Assembly (NCBI GenBank): GCA_015680685.1 | Contig: MNCI01016226.1 | Span: forward strand, 1 to 64,000 | DNA: 64,000 nucleotides | Reading direction: 5' to 3' | From: Gnetum montanum | Lineage: Eukaryota; Streptophyta; Gnetopsida; Gnetales; Gnetaceae | Part shown: one piece after another, positions 33,227-46,044 of the stretch | How positions within the stretch are numbered: position 1 is the stretch's first letter | Layout of the letters: each line of letters starts with the position of its first letter | The notes under the pieces: generated by a model | What the model was told of the DNA's origin: nothing | What the model saw: the letters and a program-made list of their open reading frames with translations, nothing else | Databases searched by the model: none | Made by a program: the position numbers and the translations under genes

Positions 33227-34298
33227 ATGACCATGCCAATTGTTAAACCCTGATTCATACAACCAAATATGGGTCAATAGGATTCTTCTCATCTACCATG
33301 TTAGCTATGGGAAGAGAACATTCAAATTTACAAACAAAGCACAATATTATCTTTTGACACATCAACTTTCTTAGAGCTTAGAAGTGATTCTATTAAGACA
33401 CTCTACCATGTAAGCTCTAGAATTATCTTATGTTCATAGAGAAAAAATATGGTTTCATAAAGAAGCTCTACAAGCCACGTCATCACCTTACCACATCAGC
33501 TCATAAAAGAAGCTTGTAGAGCCAAAAAATGGTTCTACAAACAAGCTTTGCCATGTAAGCTTTAGAAGTATCTTATGTTCGTAGAGGCAAAATTCAGTTC
33601 TATAAAGAAGCTCTACAAGCCACCTCGTTACCTTACCACGTTAGCTCATAAAAGAAGCTTCTAGAATTAAAAAATGACTTTACAAAATGGTTCTGTCATG
33701 TTAACACTTATCATGTCAGCATCTAGATGAAGCATATGTTTTCATCTATAGTAAACATGCTTCATCTACCACATCAGTATCTACAACATTAACACTTACC
33801 ATGTTAACATCTAGATGAAGTGTATATTTCCATCTATTGAAAATATGCTTCATTTTCCACATCAACATATGCAACATCAGTAAATGCCATGTCAAGATCT
33901 TCCATGTCAACATGGCTCTACAAAGTGGTTCTACCATGTCAATTTTCATGGACCTTAAAAATTTTTTTACAAAGTTGCTCTTCAATGTAAGATCATTCAT
34001 AGAGTAAATTTGCAAATCTTGAAAATGGTTCTACGAGAAAGAGTGAAAAATGGTTCCACCACATCAACCATAGAACCAAGTTATAAAACTGGAACTCCAA
34101 CCTATGAAAAAGATTACAATGGGCTCTACCATGTTAGCATTTAAGTAGTCACAATTTTGTAGAATCAAAAAATGGCTCTACAAAATGGTTCTATGAGCCA
34201 CATCATCATTTGACCACATTAGCTCATATAGAAAGCTTGTAGAACCAAAAATGATTCTATGAACAAGCTCTTAAGTGTTTCTACAAGCCACATCAGCT
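33227..34298. repeat. degenerate tandem repeats, ~147-bp and ~100-bp units
   Basis: gaagctctacaagccac recurs at about 33,463 and 33,610 (147 bases apart), with weaker copies near 34,186 and 34,440; each unit ends in aaatggttctacaaacaagc. A second duplication at 33,690-33,930 repeats catctagatgaag. No genes seen. Confidence 0.65.
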
Positions 34299-34813
34299 CT
34301 GCAAAATTAGCTCATAAGACAAGCTCTTCTACTACTCACACAGTTGTAGGTTTGTAAAATCAAAAAATGACTCTACAAAGTAGTTCTACCACGTAAGCTC
34401 TAGAGTTAGCTTATGTTTGTAGAAATAAAATATGATTCTATAAAGAAAATCTATGAGCTAGGTCATCACTCTACCATGTCAACTTGTAGAAGAAGCTTTT
34501 AGAGTTGAAAAATGATTTTACAAACAAGCTCTACCATGTTAGCTTTANGAACATAAGTAAAATTTAAAGCTAACATGGTAGAGCTTGTTTGTAAAATCAT
34601 TTTTCAACTCTAAAAGCTTCTTCTACAAGTTGACATGGTAGAGTGATGACCTAGCTCATAGATTTTCTTTATAGAATCATATTTTATTTCTACAAACATA
34701 AGCTAACTCTAGAGCTTACGTGGTAGAACTACTTTGTAGAGTCATTTTTTGATTTTACAAACCTACAACTGTGTGAGTAGTAGAAGAGCTTGTCTTATGA
34801 GCTAATTTTGCAG
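34299..34813. repeat. perfect 249-bp inverted repeat bracketed by single Ns
   Basis: The left arm 34,299-34,547 and right arm 34,565-34,813 are exact reverse complements by eye. They are separated by 17 bases that start with N (34,548); a second N (34,814) ends the right arm. Exact identity in heavily decayed DNA and the position of the Ns point to a small contig placed in the wrong orientation. Confidence 0.9.
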
Positions 34814-34814
34814 N

Positions 34815-35429
34815 CGAATAAAAGGTAGAGTAATTTAATATCTAATTGATCTACTACCTAGCTAGCCTAACACAAGTACCCATTCCCACCCCTTGAACAC
34901 ATCCTAAACTCATATAGTGCTGCTGGGTTACCAAACATTAAGTGTCTTTGGGTTACCAAGCATAAGACGTATGCTCGAAGTGTTCATGCTTCTGTTCATT
35001 AACAACTGAAAATTAATTACTTAATTAAAGTGCATTAAAGTAGAGTGCATGAATATTAAATGCATTAAAGGAAACCTTAATCTATTCTTAATGTTGCAAG
35101 GGTTATCAAAAGGGTTCATCTTTATTTCCATCACACTATTGTGCTCAAGTACATCAATGCTTGAACAAAGATCCATACACACTCAAACTCCTGCTACAGG
35201 AACTCAAAAAATATTCTAACTATGAAGAAAACAAACTGTAAGAGCTTCGCTATTCTATGACAAAAACTATCTAAAAATCGTGTGCCCAAGCGCTATATTT
35301 ATAGGTTGCCATATACCCCATGATATCGGATATTCAACATTACATCTTGGGGTCCATTGTTGGGTATTTGATATTGAGGCTCTAATATCAAATATCTGAT
35401 ATTGGAACATGTCAAAATATGATTCATCA
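34815..35429 (-). mobile_element. 3' LTR of Athila-like element D (truncated at an N)
   Basis: Direct repeat of 43,928-44,544. On the minus strand it starts TGATGAATC at 35,429 after a G-rich polypurine tract. About 235 bases of its U5 end are missing because it runs into the N at 34,814. TATA box on the minus strand at 35,303-35,296. Confidence 0.85.
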
Positions 35430-35446
35430 TACCCCCACAACTAAAT
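35430..35446 (-). promoter_or_regulatory. polypurine tract of element D
   Basis: The minus strand reads tttagttgtgggggta immediately before TGATGAATC of the LTR. Confidence 0.75.
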
Positions 35447-37363
35447 GAAAATTCATCCTCAAGTGAACAAGAGGAGGAAGAAGTTCCTTACAAAATATTG
35501 AAAAGGTATGGGATTATTAACTGACATGCAAACTAACTTAGATGGAATAGATAGACTCTTAGTGCTTAAGTATATGAATAAAAATATTTTATAAAATTGG
35601 GTGTTCATGACAAGAGAAGTAAAAACCCTAGACAAAACTAACATCCAAATCCTCTTGGTAGCTGAAGAGCGAGGGAGAAGATCCAATGGTCATGAGTAAT
35701 CCTTGTTGCATGGTGTTGCTGCATCATCCTTATTAAAGATAGTTCTGCTTCTAGTCCATGCTTCCCATTGCAGTCACAAAAAAATCATGGATTAGTATGC
35801 AATGTGTAACATATAGCTTTTAAGTACCTTGTCTCATTGGAAGTTACACTCGGCTAGGTTGTGATTATGGTGGAGTGATTCCATTTTAGTAGTGTTAGCG
35901 AGAAGACTAACAATAGGGTAAAATGGATAAGTGGTTCATTAGAAAATTTTGAAAAGTGCAAGCATAATAAAATACTTGAGGAGGATTAAAGAATTCACAA
36001 CAAAACAATAAAAATATTTCATTGAAGAACATTGTGAAGGTGTGCATAATAGGATGTCATTAATGGGGAAAACAAAAAGATTTGATTATAAGAATGTCTA
36101 AGGATAAAGAACTTAACTAATCCAACCAAAAGATAAGTGGATCCTCCCCAAAGTAGGCACAAGGCTTTTATTGCCCTTGCATAACTTCAAACCAAGGAGT
36201 TCGTGGGCTCCATGGATGATTAACAATTGTGGAAAGTTAAATATAAAAAACTAGAAAGAAACTACCTAAGAGTTTTAACACATCAAACCAAGACATAGAA
36301 CATGAAACTAGCAGTGATGTGAGACATGGAAACCATAGATGAATGAGAGAGTGTGTGGAATGGAGTTCCTAATTAAGATCACATGAAGTCCCTTATGAAT
36401 TTTATGGTTAAATAACCGGATAAAATCCATCCTTAGTCCAGACCAAAACCAACCACATTCAGTGACTTTGCATCACCATTCTAAGACCAGTCCACCCCCC
36501 TAAGACATAAGAGTGCTACCATAGAACAACCCTCATTCCTTATTAGAGAAGAAAATAGAAATAGGAAGTGAGGAAGGGCCTTAGTTAGAAGGGACCATTA
36601 GGCATGGGTAGCATGTCTTTCTAGTCCCATAACCAGTGCTTGTAGCCTGTTTAGTTTGTCTAATCAGTGTGCTTTCAATTCCCATCATTTTTTTTTGTGT
36701 GATGGGAACCACACCATACAAAGACTTATTCAACTTCCTGTTATTAGTCGACATGACATGGTAAGAAATCTATGAAAACACACATGCATCCAAGTAAGAA
36801 GAAAGGCACAAAGAGTATTGAATCCCCTTAAAGTCACACCATGTTCAAACCTTTGAATCTTTTCCAAATCTGAAAACTACCAAAGTCACAAGTTCATTAA
36901 TAGTGTTATTAATGAAAAAGAGACTGCACATTTCCAAAACAAGGAAAACCATAGAGTTTGTGAATGGGTGGATGTTGTGGACTCACTGCCTATTTCATGA
37001 AAAAGAAACCATGTCCTAGCTATTAGTAACAAAATTCAAAGCTAGAATCTAGACACTAATAATCAAATAACTAAATAGTACATACCACCATCAAGCAACA
37101 AATTACCACTATGCCTAGCACTTATTAACAAAAAGTTGGAAAATCACACCAAAATAAAAGAAAATATAAAAGAAAGTGTAAAATATTCAAAAAATAGCAA
37201 ATGTACTAACAATGGTGTAAAACAAAAATTAGAAATGATTAATAACATGAAAACAAAAAGGTGTAAAATAAAGAAGTTGCAAAACAAAGAGTTGTAAAAG
37301 TAATAAGGTGCAAAACAAAAACATATAAAAAAAAGAGAAAAAACATAGGATCCACTTATATAG
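35447..37363 (-). other. region between integrase and 3' LTR of element D
   Basis: About 1.9 kb. In Athila-type elements an extra ORF often lies here. No frame of convincing length or composition is visible; the 81-codon hydrophobic frame at 37,144-37,389 reflects T-rich sequence. Confidence 0.5.
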
Positions 37364-38480
37364 TTAGCATGGATGGACATCTCCCCCATGACTGAGTTGA
37401 AAGGAGGAGATCTGAAATATTAAGTATGGTTGTCCATCCAATGAGGCATTTTTTGTAGTAACTAGCTTATGCTTATGAAAAGGTTTTACTTGTTCTATGT
37501 TGACCTGTTGTTTCTTATCTGGGCTCTTAGGTTTGTAGATCATCATGGCCCTAGAAGGAAAAGTTTCATAAATGATGTAAGGTCCTTCCCACAACATCTA
37601 AAACTTAGTTCATTGAGGTACATGTGTGAGGTTCCAGTAGAGAACCTTATCTCCTAGTTGAAGCTTAACTTTCCTAATTCTAAGGTCATGGTACTTTTTG
37701 TTGAATTCCTTATGCAACTCATTAGATGATAGGGCCACCAATCAATTTTTGTCTAGTAAATTAAGATTCATTAGTATTTCTTTTTATGCTAGACTTAAGT
37801 CAAGCTGAAGGTCAAAGGCTCTTGAAAGTGTATGGAGCTTAGATTGAATAAGAAGTGTTTGTAATTTTTTGTATACCAGCACATAGGGAGAATGGCCTAT
37901 AGGAAGTTTACATGTTGAGCGGTAGGCCTAGAGAGCATCGTTGAGTTTCATGCTCCAGTCTTTCCTATATTTGCTTATAGTTCTTGTTAGTATCTTTGTA
38001 ATTTCCCTATTAGTAACCTTAGCTTGACCATTGCCTTGGGGATGGTAGGGTGTTGTGATTTTATGTTCAACCCCCAAGTGTTGCATAAGCTTCCAAAAGG
38101 TAGTTCCTATAAAGTGAGTTCCATTATCAAAAATTAATGCACGTTTCACACCAAACTTGTTTATCATATTTTTTGTACAAACTAAGTAGCAGTAGAAGAT
38201 GTATAGTCAATGATGGCTGCTACTTATACCCATTGCATACAATAGTCAATAGAAACTATGATGTATGCCTTTCCATTTGACATTGATGTGATGGGACCCA
38301 TGAAATCAATGCCCCAGATGTCAAAGGGTTCCATTGGTTGGATCCATTATTGAGGTCCCTCCATTCAAGCAGTCATTCCACCATCTCGTTGGCAATGTTC
38401 ACAAGAGTTAACATTTTGGTAAGCATTCCTGAAGAGTGTTGGCCAATAGTACCTTTCCATCAAGATTTTAATGGTCATGT
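37364..38480 (-). pseudogene. integrase relic of element D
   Basis: Minus-strand order: the end of the zinc-binding domain (CEHCQRDGG near 38,390), then the core ([45 protein letters not shown]), and a C-terminal GPY/F module (LWEGPYIIYETFPSRAM; VNIEQVKPFHK). The integrase inserts element DNA into the genome. Exactly 35 residues separate the second Asp from the position of the catalytic Glu, which is Lys here. Several TAG codons also interrupt the frame. Confidence 0.85.
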
Positions 38481-38829
38481 GTCTCTTAGCATAGTGGCCC
38501 CCATAAGGACCTTCATGAGCATTTTGGAGAATGTGTAGTTGATCAAAATCAAGGACACACCATCAAACCAAGCCATCAACACACACCTTGTAGAGGTGAT
38601 CATTGATCTTCATGAAGAATTTTACCTAATGAAGAAACTATTGTTTCTTTCAGTGGTCCAATCCTTTTGGCATATTTTGGGTAAGAAGATAGGTGAGAAT
38701 GCCATCATACCATTTAGGCTCATTGGGCAATTGTTCAAATATAGCCCCAACAAAAAGGAGTTCATTAGGAAATAGATTAGATAGGAGGCTTTCTTCCTTT
38801 TTGTTATCCCATCATAACCAAGACAAGTG

Positions 38830-39310
38830 ATTAGCGACCACATTCTCAGTGTCCTTTCTGTCTACCATCATAAGATCAAATTCCTATAAGATCACTAGCC
38901 ACTGTATCACACAAGGACTCATTGTTGGCTTGTTCATCAGAAAGTGGATGAAACTATGGTCCTTGTGCATAAGAACTTTGTATCTAAGCACATAATGCCT
39001 AAACTTTTCTAGAGTAAACACCACTACAATCAATTCTTTTTTCTTTTGTGGTGTAGTTCAGTTGTGCACCCACAATGCTTTAGCTTGCATAGTGGATGTA
39101 ATATGGACATTTCTTGTCATCCATCTATGTAAGCATAGCTCCCAAGGCATAATTTGATGCATCAATTATGACATGAAATGGTATGGACTAGGTGGGTGCT
39201 TGTAGAATTGGAGTTTCCACAATCTCCTTCATTTGCTAGAATGCTTTTTCACATTTCATGGTCCAGACAAATGGTGCATCTTTCTTTGTCAGCTCAACCA
39301 ACAATTTTTC
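38830..39310 (-). pseudogene. RNase H relic of element D
   Basis: Minus-strand frame with FHVIIDASNYALGAML, the YYIHYAS block, AQLNYTTKEK and later pieces, in the order of a Ty3/gypsy RNase H that degrades the RNA strand of the hybrid. Frameshifts and stops follow the NYTTKEK motif. Confidence 0.75.
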
Positions 39311-40020
39311 CATCTTAGAGAAATTCTCTATGAATCGCTAGTAGTAGCTAGTATGTCTAAGGAATGACTAAACATCTTTGACAATTTTTGGTTGGTGGTT
39401 AATTCCTCGAATGATCCTTATTTCTTCAAGGTCTACCTCAATATCTACTTGTGATATTCTGTGTCCCATTAGATGACTCTTTTGCCAATTGAGAAACAAA
39501 TTTTTTTTCAAACATCTTTTTAGCACTTGCTCAAGGTGGTCCAAGGATTACTCAAATGTAGCTCCATAAGTGGAAAAGTCATCCATGAATACTTTCACAC
39601 CACTACTAATCTACTATTGAAAAATGCTCAAGACTAGGTGTTGGAATTAGCATGGGCATTGCATAGACCAAATAGCATCTTGCGACATGCAAAAGTCCCC
39701 TAGGGACTTGTGAATGTTGTGTTGGCCTGGTCCTCTAGCATGATCTAGATTTGGTTATAGCCCTATAACCATCTAGAAAACTATAGTAGCAATGCCTAGA
39801 TATTGTGTCTAATACCTGATCAATGAATGGAAATGGAAAATGGTCCTTGAATGTTGCCATATTTAGTAGCCAAAAATTGATGCATACCCACTACTTGCCA
39901 CCTTTCTTTGGCATAGTCACAAGTGGACTAACCCACTCACTATCCATAATGGAATAAATAAACTACCTTGAGAAATTGTTCAATTTCCTCCTTGATGATT
40001 TGCTTCAGTTTGGAATTCAA
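39311..40020 (-). pseudogene. reverse transcriptase relic of element D (Athila-like)
   Basis: Minus-strand motifs in order: SEWVSPLVTMPKKGG, FPFPFIDQVLDTI, YYSFLDGY, then a frameshifted stretch, and VFMDDFSTYG at about 39,590-39,561 (the catalytic xxDD box as F-M-D-D). The FIDQVLD and FMDDFS-YG wording is typical of Athila/TAT-clade RTs. Frameshifts and TAG codons make it inactive. Confidence 0.8.
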
Positions 40021-40559
40021 TCACCTCTGTGGCTACCTCTTTGGCTTCATAGTCAAGTCAGTGTAGATGCAATGCTGGCATATCCTAGGATTGATTCTTG
40101 TGATTTTAGGATATGACCAAGCAAAGGCTGTTGACCATTTTTCAACCACATTCAACAACATATTTTTCTATTCTAGATCAAGATTTGCATTGATTATGAC
40201 TAGCTTCCCATTTTTTAAGAATACATATTCCATGCTAGCAGGTAGAGTTTTTAATTCAAGGGGCTCTTACTTGAAATTTTCAGGAATTTCCAACTCTCCC
40301 CAATAGGTATCATTATTTGCATCATTAGAGAGTTAGTAATGAACTTGCTATAGTTCATCTATTCCTACGATATATGTTCATGTCAAGCTCTTAGTCAATT
40401 CCTCGCAAAGTGTGTTGCTTTTAGAATCTACGGTTAGCCACTAGGTGTCATCTTGCTTTGTGGTTGCTGCGTATAAACACCTTTGAATATTAGCTTCTAG
40501 TGCATACTATTTGCATGTAGAGATGAATGCTTGTTTCACTAACTAGAGTTTTTGCACAA
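40021..40559 (-). other. protease-RT connector of element D
   Basis: Polyprotein region on the minus strand with no clear motif; stops are frequent. Confidence 0.4.
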
Positions 40560-40960
40560 AATTGCACCCTATATCACTATATGCAATGCATGGAACTCGC
40601 TTCTTCTCAATCTTCCCAAATGCATTTTCTTTAGATATTTTTAGGAAAGATCTTTGATGATCATTTTTGCATTAACGGTGCTTAGCCATTTCCTTCCCAT
40701 GATGATTGGGAAGTCCCCTTTGCAGTTCTCCACCTTGATTACTATGAAATCAGTAGGATGAGACCACCCACAGACAGTGGTCATAATGTCTACTAATTCT
40801 ACTCATTTCTCTTCTTTAGAGGAGGTAGATTCCATGTAGTATACTTCTCATGAGAAATCAGGTTGACACTAGAACTAGAATAAAGAAGAGCTTTACATGG
40901 TTCATTCCTAGCAATTTGCAAATAAATTAGAGGACTCACAGGATCTGCTAATTTTTTGGA
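40560..40960 (-). pseudogene. protease region of element D
   Basis: Minus-strand frame contains TDFIVIKVENCKGDFPIIMG followed by RKWLSTVNAKMII, matching the P-I-I-L-G-R-x-x-L segment of Ty3 retropepsins. An active-site loop is not clearly preserved upstream. Confidence 0.55.
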
Positions 40961-41199
40961 AAGGTTTCTAGCACAAATCTAATTAAATATGGCATGAGTA
41001 AGCATAATAGTATGGATCCTAGGTGGTATTTGGTTTGAAGGAGACTCAAAGAAATTTGGTATAGAGGGAGATGGAGAAATAGGGTTGCCAATCACATGTG
41101 TATTTGAGGGCTTAGGTGGACTATGGGGTTAAAAGAAATGTATTTTCTTTAATCAAGTTTCCAAACCACTTATTTGATGAACTAATTGTAGATTAATAA

Positions 41200-43660
41200 C
41201 CCTAGTAGCATTATGTTGTTGCAGTTGAGCTAGGAGTTCACCCTGCATGGGTGGAGTAGGTGGTAGCTATGCAGAGGATGGAGGAAGATGTGTAGGAATA
41301 GGAGAAGGATAAGGGTAAAATGTGATGTCCCTTCTTGCATGTGGAGAATGAGTTTGATAATAATCAGAAGGGTGGTAGTGAGATTGGAAAGTAGAAATGT
41401 GACTGGAAGAGTCACGTGGAGACAAGGATTGCTAAACATAGTACTTGTATGGATCAGGTTTTCTGTCAGGGTATTGCTGCCTTGGTGGTCCTAGTGCCCA
41501 TGAGTGTGGTTGCTACCATTGTTGATAATGCTCATATGGTTATGGTGGAGTTTCACTTGGATAATATTATTGTGGCTAGTGGAACTGCCTAGAATTGCCT
41601 TGAGGATAAGGTAATCTTCTGGGTGTTTGCCTCTATGCTAGTTGTGGATTCAAGGCATACATCCCAGATTCTTATAAGTGTGACATAATAGGACAACATA
41701 TCTTTGGATGTTCATAATGGAAAATGTTACATCCATCATCATCATCTGAGTTGGTTCCTGCAACTTCCTCTATTATAGCAATTTTTCCCTTACCTCTTTA
41801 ATAGGCATGTTCAACTTCCTTGCACTCCCTACACTCATAATCACTACCTTGTTCTTTAGACTCTTAAGTAATTTTTAGCATAGCTTAAAATTTGCTATCC
41901 ATGGAGTCCCATGACTAATCAACCTTAGCTGTAATTTTGGATTGAAATTTTTGGAGTGGCAAGGTTTTCCAATTCACCACCTCATCAAGTGTTGATTCTT
42001 CCTCACTATCACAAAATCAAACCTCCCTCTTATGAATGGAAGGATTATAGTTGTACTCTTCTACATTTTCTCATTTTCTTAATTATTCTTTCTCTTTAGC
42101 TACCTTCTCAATCAATCTTTGGATTTGATGGATGCTTAATTATGATAGTCGCCCTTGGGCATAGATGCCAAGGGTTCTCCTAGTTTCTAATTGAAGCCCA
42201 TCTACAATGTGGCAAAGTTGGTCCAGTTGAGAATAACCATGACTAGGAAATATATGTACTAAGGAATAGTATTAGCCTATAGCAGCATCTAAGGGTTTAT
42301 GTGTTTCTTGTTTCCATCCTTGGATTTTCCTCCTCAAGTTGAATACTCAGGACTACATTTGATATTTGGTAGTGAATAATTCAAGCATTGTACTCCTTCG
42401 TCTGCTAGATTCTAGTTCTAAGGACTAGTACCAATTTTTTTGCTTCTTTAATGAGTGTCCTTGGAAATAACTTAAGTTTTTGCCACTCATTTTCTATGCA
42501 AGGCACATGCATCTTGGAAATATTGGAGATGATTCTACGAATCCAAATTATATCCTCCTTCGAATCAAAGAATATTATTCATGTATAGTCTCTTAATCTA
42601 ACTATCTTTTACATGCATTATGGGAATTCATACTACCTCTGCAATGTTTAGCATACTCCAGGTAACAACCAAAGGCTCATCAAGGCCTTGATTTTTGTGC
42701 CTACGATGCCCTCTACTATCCCTTCATTCATGGCATCGCATCTCTCTTAAACATCCACACCCTTGGTCTTGACTTTCCCAACAATCCCTTTGATCATTTC
42801 AGTCCCATTAGTCATCTCCATCATGGTCGCACCTCCTACAATTGTGATCAGAGCCAAAAAAGTGAATATGATGATGATGAAGGTAAAGAGTAAGGAGGAC
42901 TATCATCATAAAAATGCCTACTACTCTCTCTTTGATGATTATGGCCATAATCACGATCTTGTTTCTTGTTTGCATCCTTGCCCTGACATGCCTCTTTAGA
43001 TCCTCCTTTGTCATTGGATCCATTCTTACCATAACCAAGATTGCAAATTATGGACTATAGGTTCTAATTTTGACCTTGATCACTAAAGTCAAAAAAAGAA
43101 ATTTCACTAAATGGAAAACCCCTGGAGAAGGGTTCTTCATCATCCTTTTGGTACAATAGGAATGGGAAATCATTAAACCCTTTTCCCTTCACAAATTCAT
43201 AGCATTGTTCTAGCTGGTGATCCCTAAGACGTTGTGCCTTAGTGGGATGATAATCTCTAGCATCACTATCCTACACAATGTACTCAACATGAAGTCCCTG
43301 AAGACCTAATCGCATAAGCGTTTGTTGGAGCATTACAGGAACAGATTTATTGAGTGGAAACAAAATGTTGCCCTCCATGTCACACCACCATAGCTATTCA
43401 TCCTGATGTAAGATGAAGGTTAAATTGGATACATGCTCATCAAGTTGAGCATATGCCACTCTGTATTGTTGAGGCACCTACTAATGTACTCCGCCAGACT
43501 TGGGTGAAGAATCACTCCTGTGAGAAGAAGACATTTTATATTAGAAAATAAAAACATAGTGTGCTTCCAGAAATCATTGTAGTAATTTAAATTATGATAT
43601 GAATCTAAGGTTTGTCCAATGATTTTGAATAACTTTTCACTAGTCCTAGATAGCATGCAT
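41200..43660 (-). pseudogene. gag relic of element D
   Basis: On the minus strand, downstream of the primer site. The C-terminal part carries a degraded Cys/His knuckle (CNIFHYEHPKICCP near 41,715) followed by a Pro/Gln/Tyr-rich stretch, as in Athila-type gag. The N-terminal capsid part is heavily frameshifted, and boundaries are approximate. Short open frames on either strand here are shadows. Confidence 0.6.
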
Positions 43661-43671
43661 AACAATTAAAA

Positions 43672-43691
43672 GATCCCCAACAATGGTGCCA
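43672..43691 (-). promoter_or_regulatory. primer binding site of element D (tRNA-Asp type)
   Basis: The minus strand reads TGGCACCATTGTTGGGGATC, one base after the LTR end. It differs from the usual TGGCGCC-type Athila/TAT site at a few C-to-T or G-to-A positions. Confidence 0.8.
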
Positions 43692-43692
43692 A

Positions 43693-44544
43693 TGATGAGC
43701 AGCGAGGTACTGCTACAACCAACCATATGAATCACAAGTGTTCATAGGCGATCTGGTCAAAACCTATAGACCTTAAGTTCTTAAGTACACTGGTTCAAGA
43801 AAGTGAAATCTAATTGGAATGCTCACTATCTTCTTAGTTCCACTTGTGAGATACAAGTATATGGTTAAGTGCAACTAAGGTATATGATTTGTATCATTTT
43901 ATATTTTATAAGTTTAATCTCCTAGAGCAAGAATAAAAGGTAGAGTAATTTAATAACTAATTAACCTACTGCCTAGCTAGCCTAACACAAGTACCCATTT
44001 CCACTCCTTGGACACATCCTAAATACGTATAGTGCTATTGGGTTACCAAACATTAAGCATTTTTGGGTTACCAAGTGCTACACGTATGCTCAAAGTGGTC
44101 ATGCTTATGTTCATTAACAACTGGAAATTAATTGCTTAATTAAAGTGTGTTAAAGTAGATTCCATGAATATTAAATCCATTAAAGGAAACATTAATCTAT
44201 TGTGAATGCTACAAGGATTATCAAAAGGGTTCATCTTTATTTTCATCACACTACTATGCTCAGGTACATCAGTGCTCGAACAAAGGTCTGTACACACTCA
44301 GACTCATGCTACAAGCACTCAAAAAATATTCTAACTCTAGATAAAACAAACTGCAAAATATTTGCTATGCTATGATAAAAACTATCTAAAAATCATGTGT
44401 CCAAGAACTATATTTATAGGTTGGCATATACCCTGCAATATCAAATATTCAACATCGCATCTTCAAATTTGATATTGGGTATCCAATAATAAGGCTCTGA
44501 TATCAGAAATCCAATATCAAAGCATGTCAAAATATAATTCATCA
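43693..44544 (-). mobile_element. 5' LTR of element D
   Basis: 852 bp, minus orientation, from TGATGAATT (44,544) to ...GCTCATCA (43,693), so the ends are the short inverted pair TGATGA/TCATCA. It aligns with 34,815-35,429 over its U3-R part at roughly 85-90% identity. The TATA box (tataaatata) lies on the minus strand at 44,418-44,411. An AT-rich tail with repeated gatattg/caatatc precedes it. Confidence 0.88.
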
Positions 44545-44569
44545 TCCATGAAGATGTATAGAAAGGAGC

Positions 44570-45945
44570 AAGAATCGCTAGTTTAACTAAGAGTTAACAA
44601 AAAGTTGTTACTTCAATTAAAACTAGGTTATTTGAAAGACAATTACTGGCAATTATTGAAGAAAAAGCTTGGATTCAAACCAACACAAGGAGCTACTTCA
44701 ACAAAAATAATAAATTTCATAACTAAATTGATTATGGGAGAAACATGTGCTCAAAGAATTATTATAGAAGCTTGATAGTGCTAAGCCAAATTCGTGAATC
44801 AAGCTTTTAAAGTTGTTAATGATCATGGAAGGTTAGCTTGACAATTATGAGTAAAAGGGCTCTAGATTCAAAGAATGAGAAAAATCGATTAAGAGACTGA
44901 GAAATTATTTAACGACATGTGATTATAGGAAGAGAAAAAAGTGCTAAAGGAGTCTTAAAGAAGCTTAATGATCCTTAAAAAAATATAATGAATCAGGTCA
45001 ACAAGGCTCTTTCAAATCACAACAATTGTCATTTAAGGAGTTTTAATTGAAGGAATAGGAAGATTTATTAACAAAGCGTGAGCTTGTAATCTCCATAATG
45101 TTTGTAGCTACCAGAGGCTATTATATAAAGCCCAAAGCAAATTTGATAGGGGATCTTTTTTTGATGGAGACTTTTGGAATTGGCATTTTGAAAGAATTAG
45201 CTTGTAAAGACTTCTCGAGCAATGGCATTCTAAGAAGGTTTCATCTATATCTTTCAATTCTTTCTCTCTTAGATTATTTTTTTCAATTGAGTAGGTTTTC
45301 CTATTTTGTCTAGTATTTGTATTGCATACTTACATATGAATGGATTGTTAGTTTTGGAATAGGCTATTCTTTCTATGAAGTGGAGTTTGGCTTATTTTTT
45401 CTATTCTAGTTAGATGAGGTAGCCGTAGCAAGTGTTAGTCCTTAATCAACTTGGCATAGAAATATTATCAACTTTGTATGGTTCTTAGCTTTATGAATAA
45501 TATTATTCTCCTTAGTTTCTTACTTTGTTTAGCAAAGCTTTTGTGATTTTAATTCAAAAAGTTAGCTAGCAAATAGCTTAGAATTTGAGATTGACTATTT
45601 CTATAAAATTGTCCATTTACTATATATGCACATTGCAATATTTAAAGCTAGATTTGTAGGAGAGTTATCCAATTTCCTAACTATGCTTAGAGATAGCTAA
45701 AAGAGATAGATAGTTACATATATACAAAGTAGCAATCCTTTAAATTGGTTGTCATGTCTCATAGATTGACCATCACGTTATCAATAATTAACTGCATAAG
45801 CTCATATACTAGTAGAGGCTATTTGGGGGCATGTATGCCTTGGTGACATCCAAGTTTATAAAAGCTATTCCTTGTGCTAGAGTTAATTTTGATTCTACTA
45901 CAATAGCATTAATTGATGCCAGAAGGAGAGTTGACCTTCATATGA
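44570..45945 (+). repeat. left arm of a large imperfect inverted repeat (family E)
   Basis: Aligns, inverted, with about 46,045-47,350. The order on the plus strand is: C-terminal part of the family E protein (44,570-45,080), TATA-bearing LTR-like segment (45,085-45,760), and N-terminal part of the protein (45,790-45,945). Similarity is roughly 75%. Confidence 0.7.
45111..45140 (+). promoter_or_regulatory. conserved TATA region of family E
   Basis: gaggctattatataaagccc, paralleled on the minus strand at about 46,870-46,845 (gaggctactataaaatccca). Conservation of the TATA and its flank in both arms suggests an LTR promoter. Confidence 0.45.
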
Positions 45946-46044
45946 TAACATTTTCTTTTAGTGTTAGAAGTAGGAAACAACAATATCCTACTTTTATCTA
46001 ATATGATCAAATAAACTGTAAATTGTTTAACAATAAGAGGTCCT

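Noticed and set aside
37144-37389. 81-codon hydrophobic frame as an env-like gene of element D
   Set aside because: It overlaps the integrase C-terminal end and reflects T-rich DNA; no signal or domain pattern is convincing.
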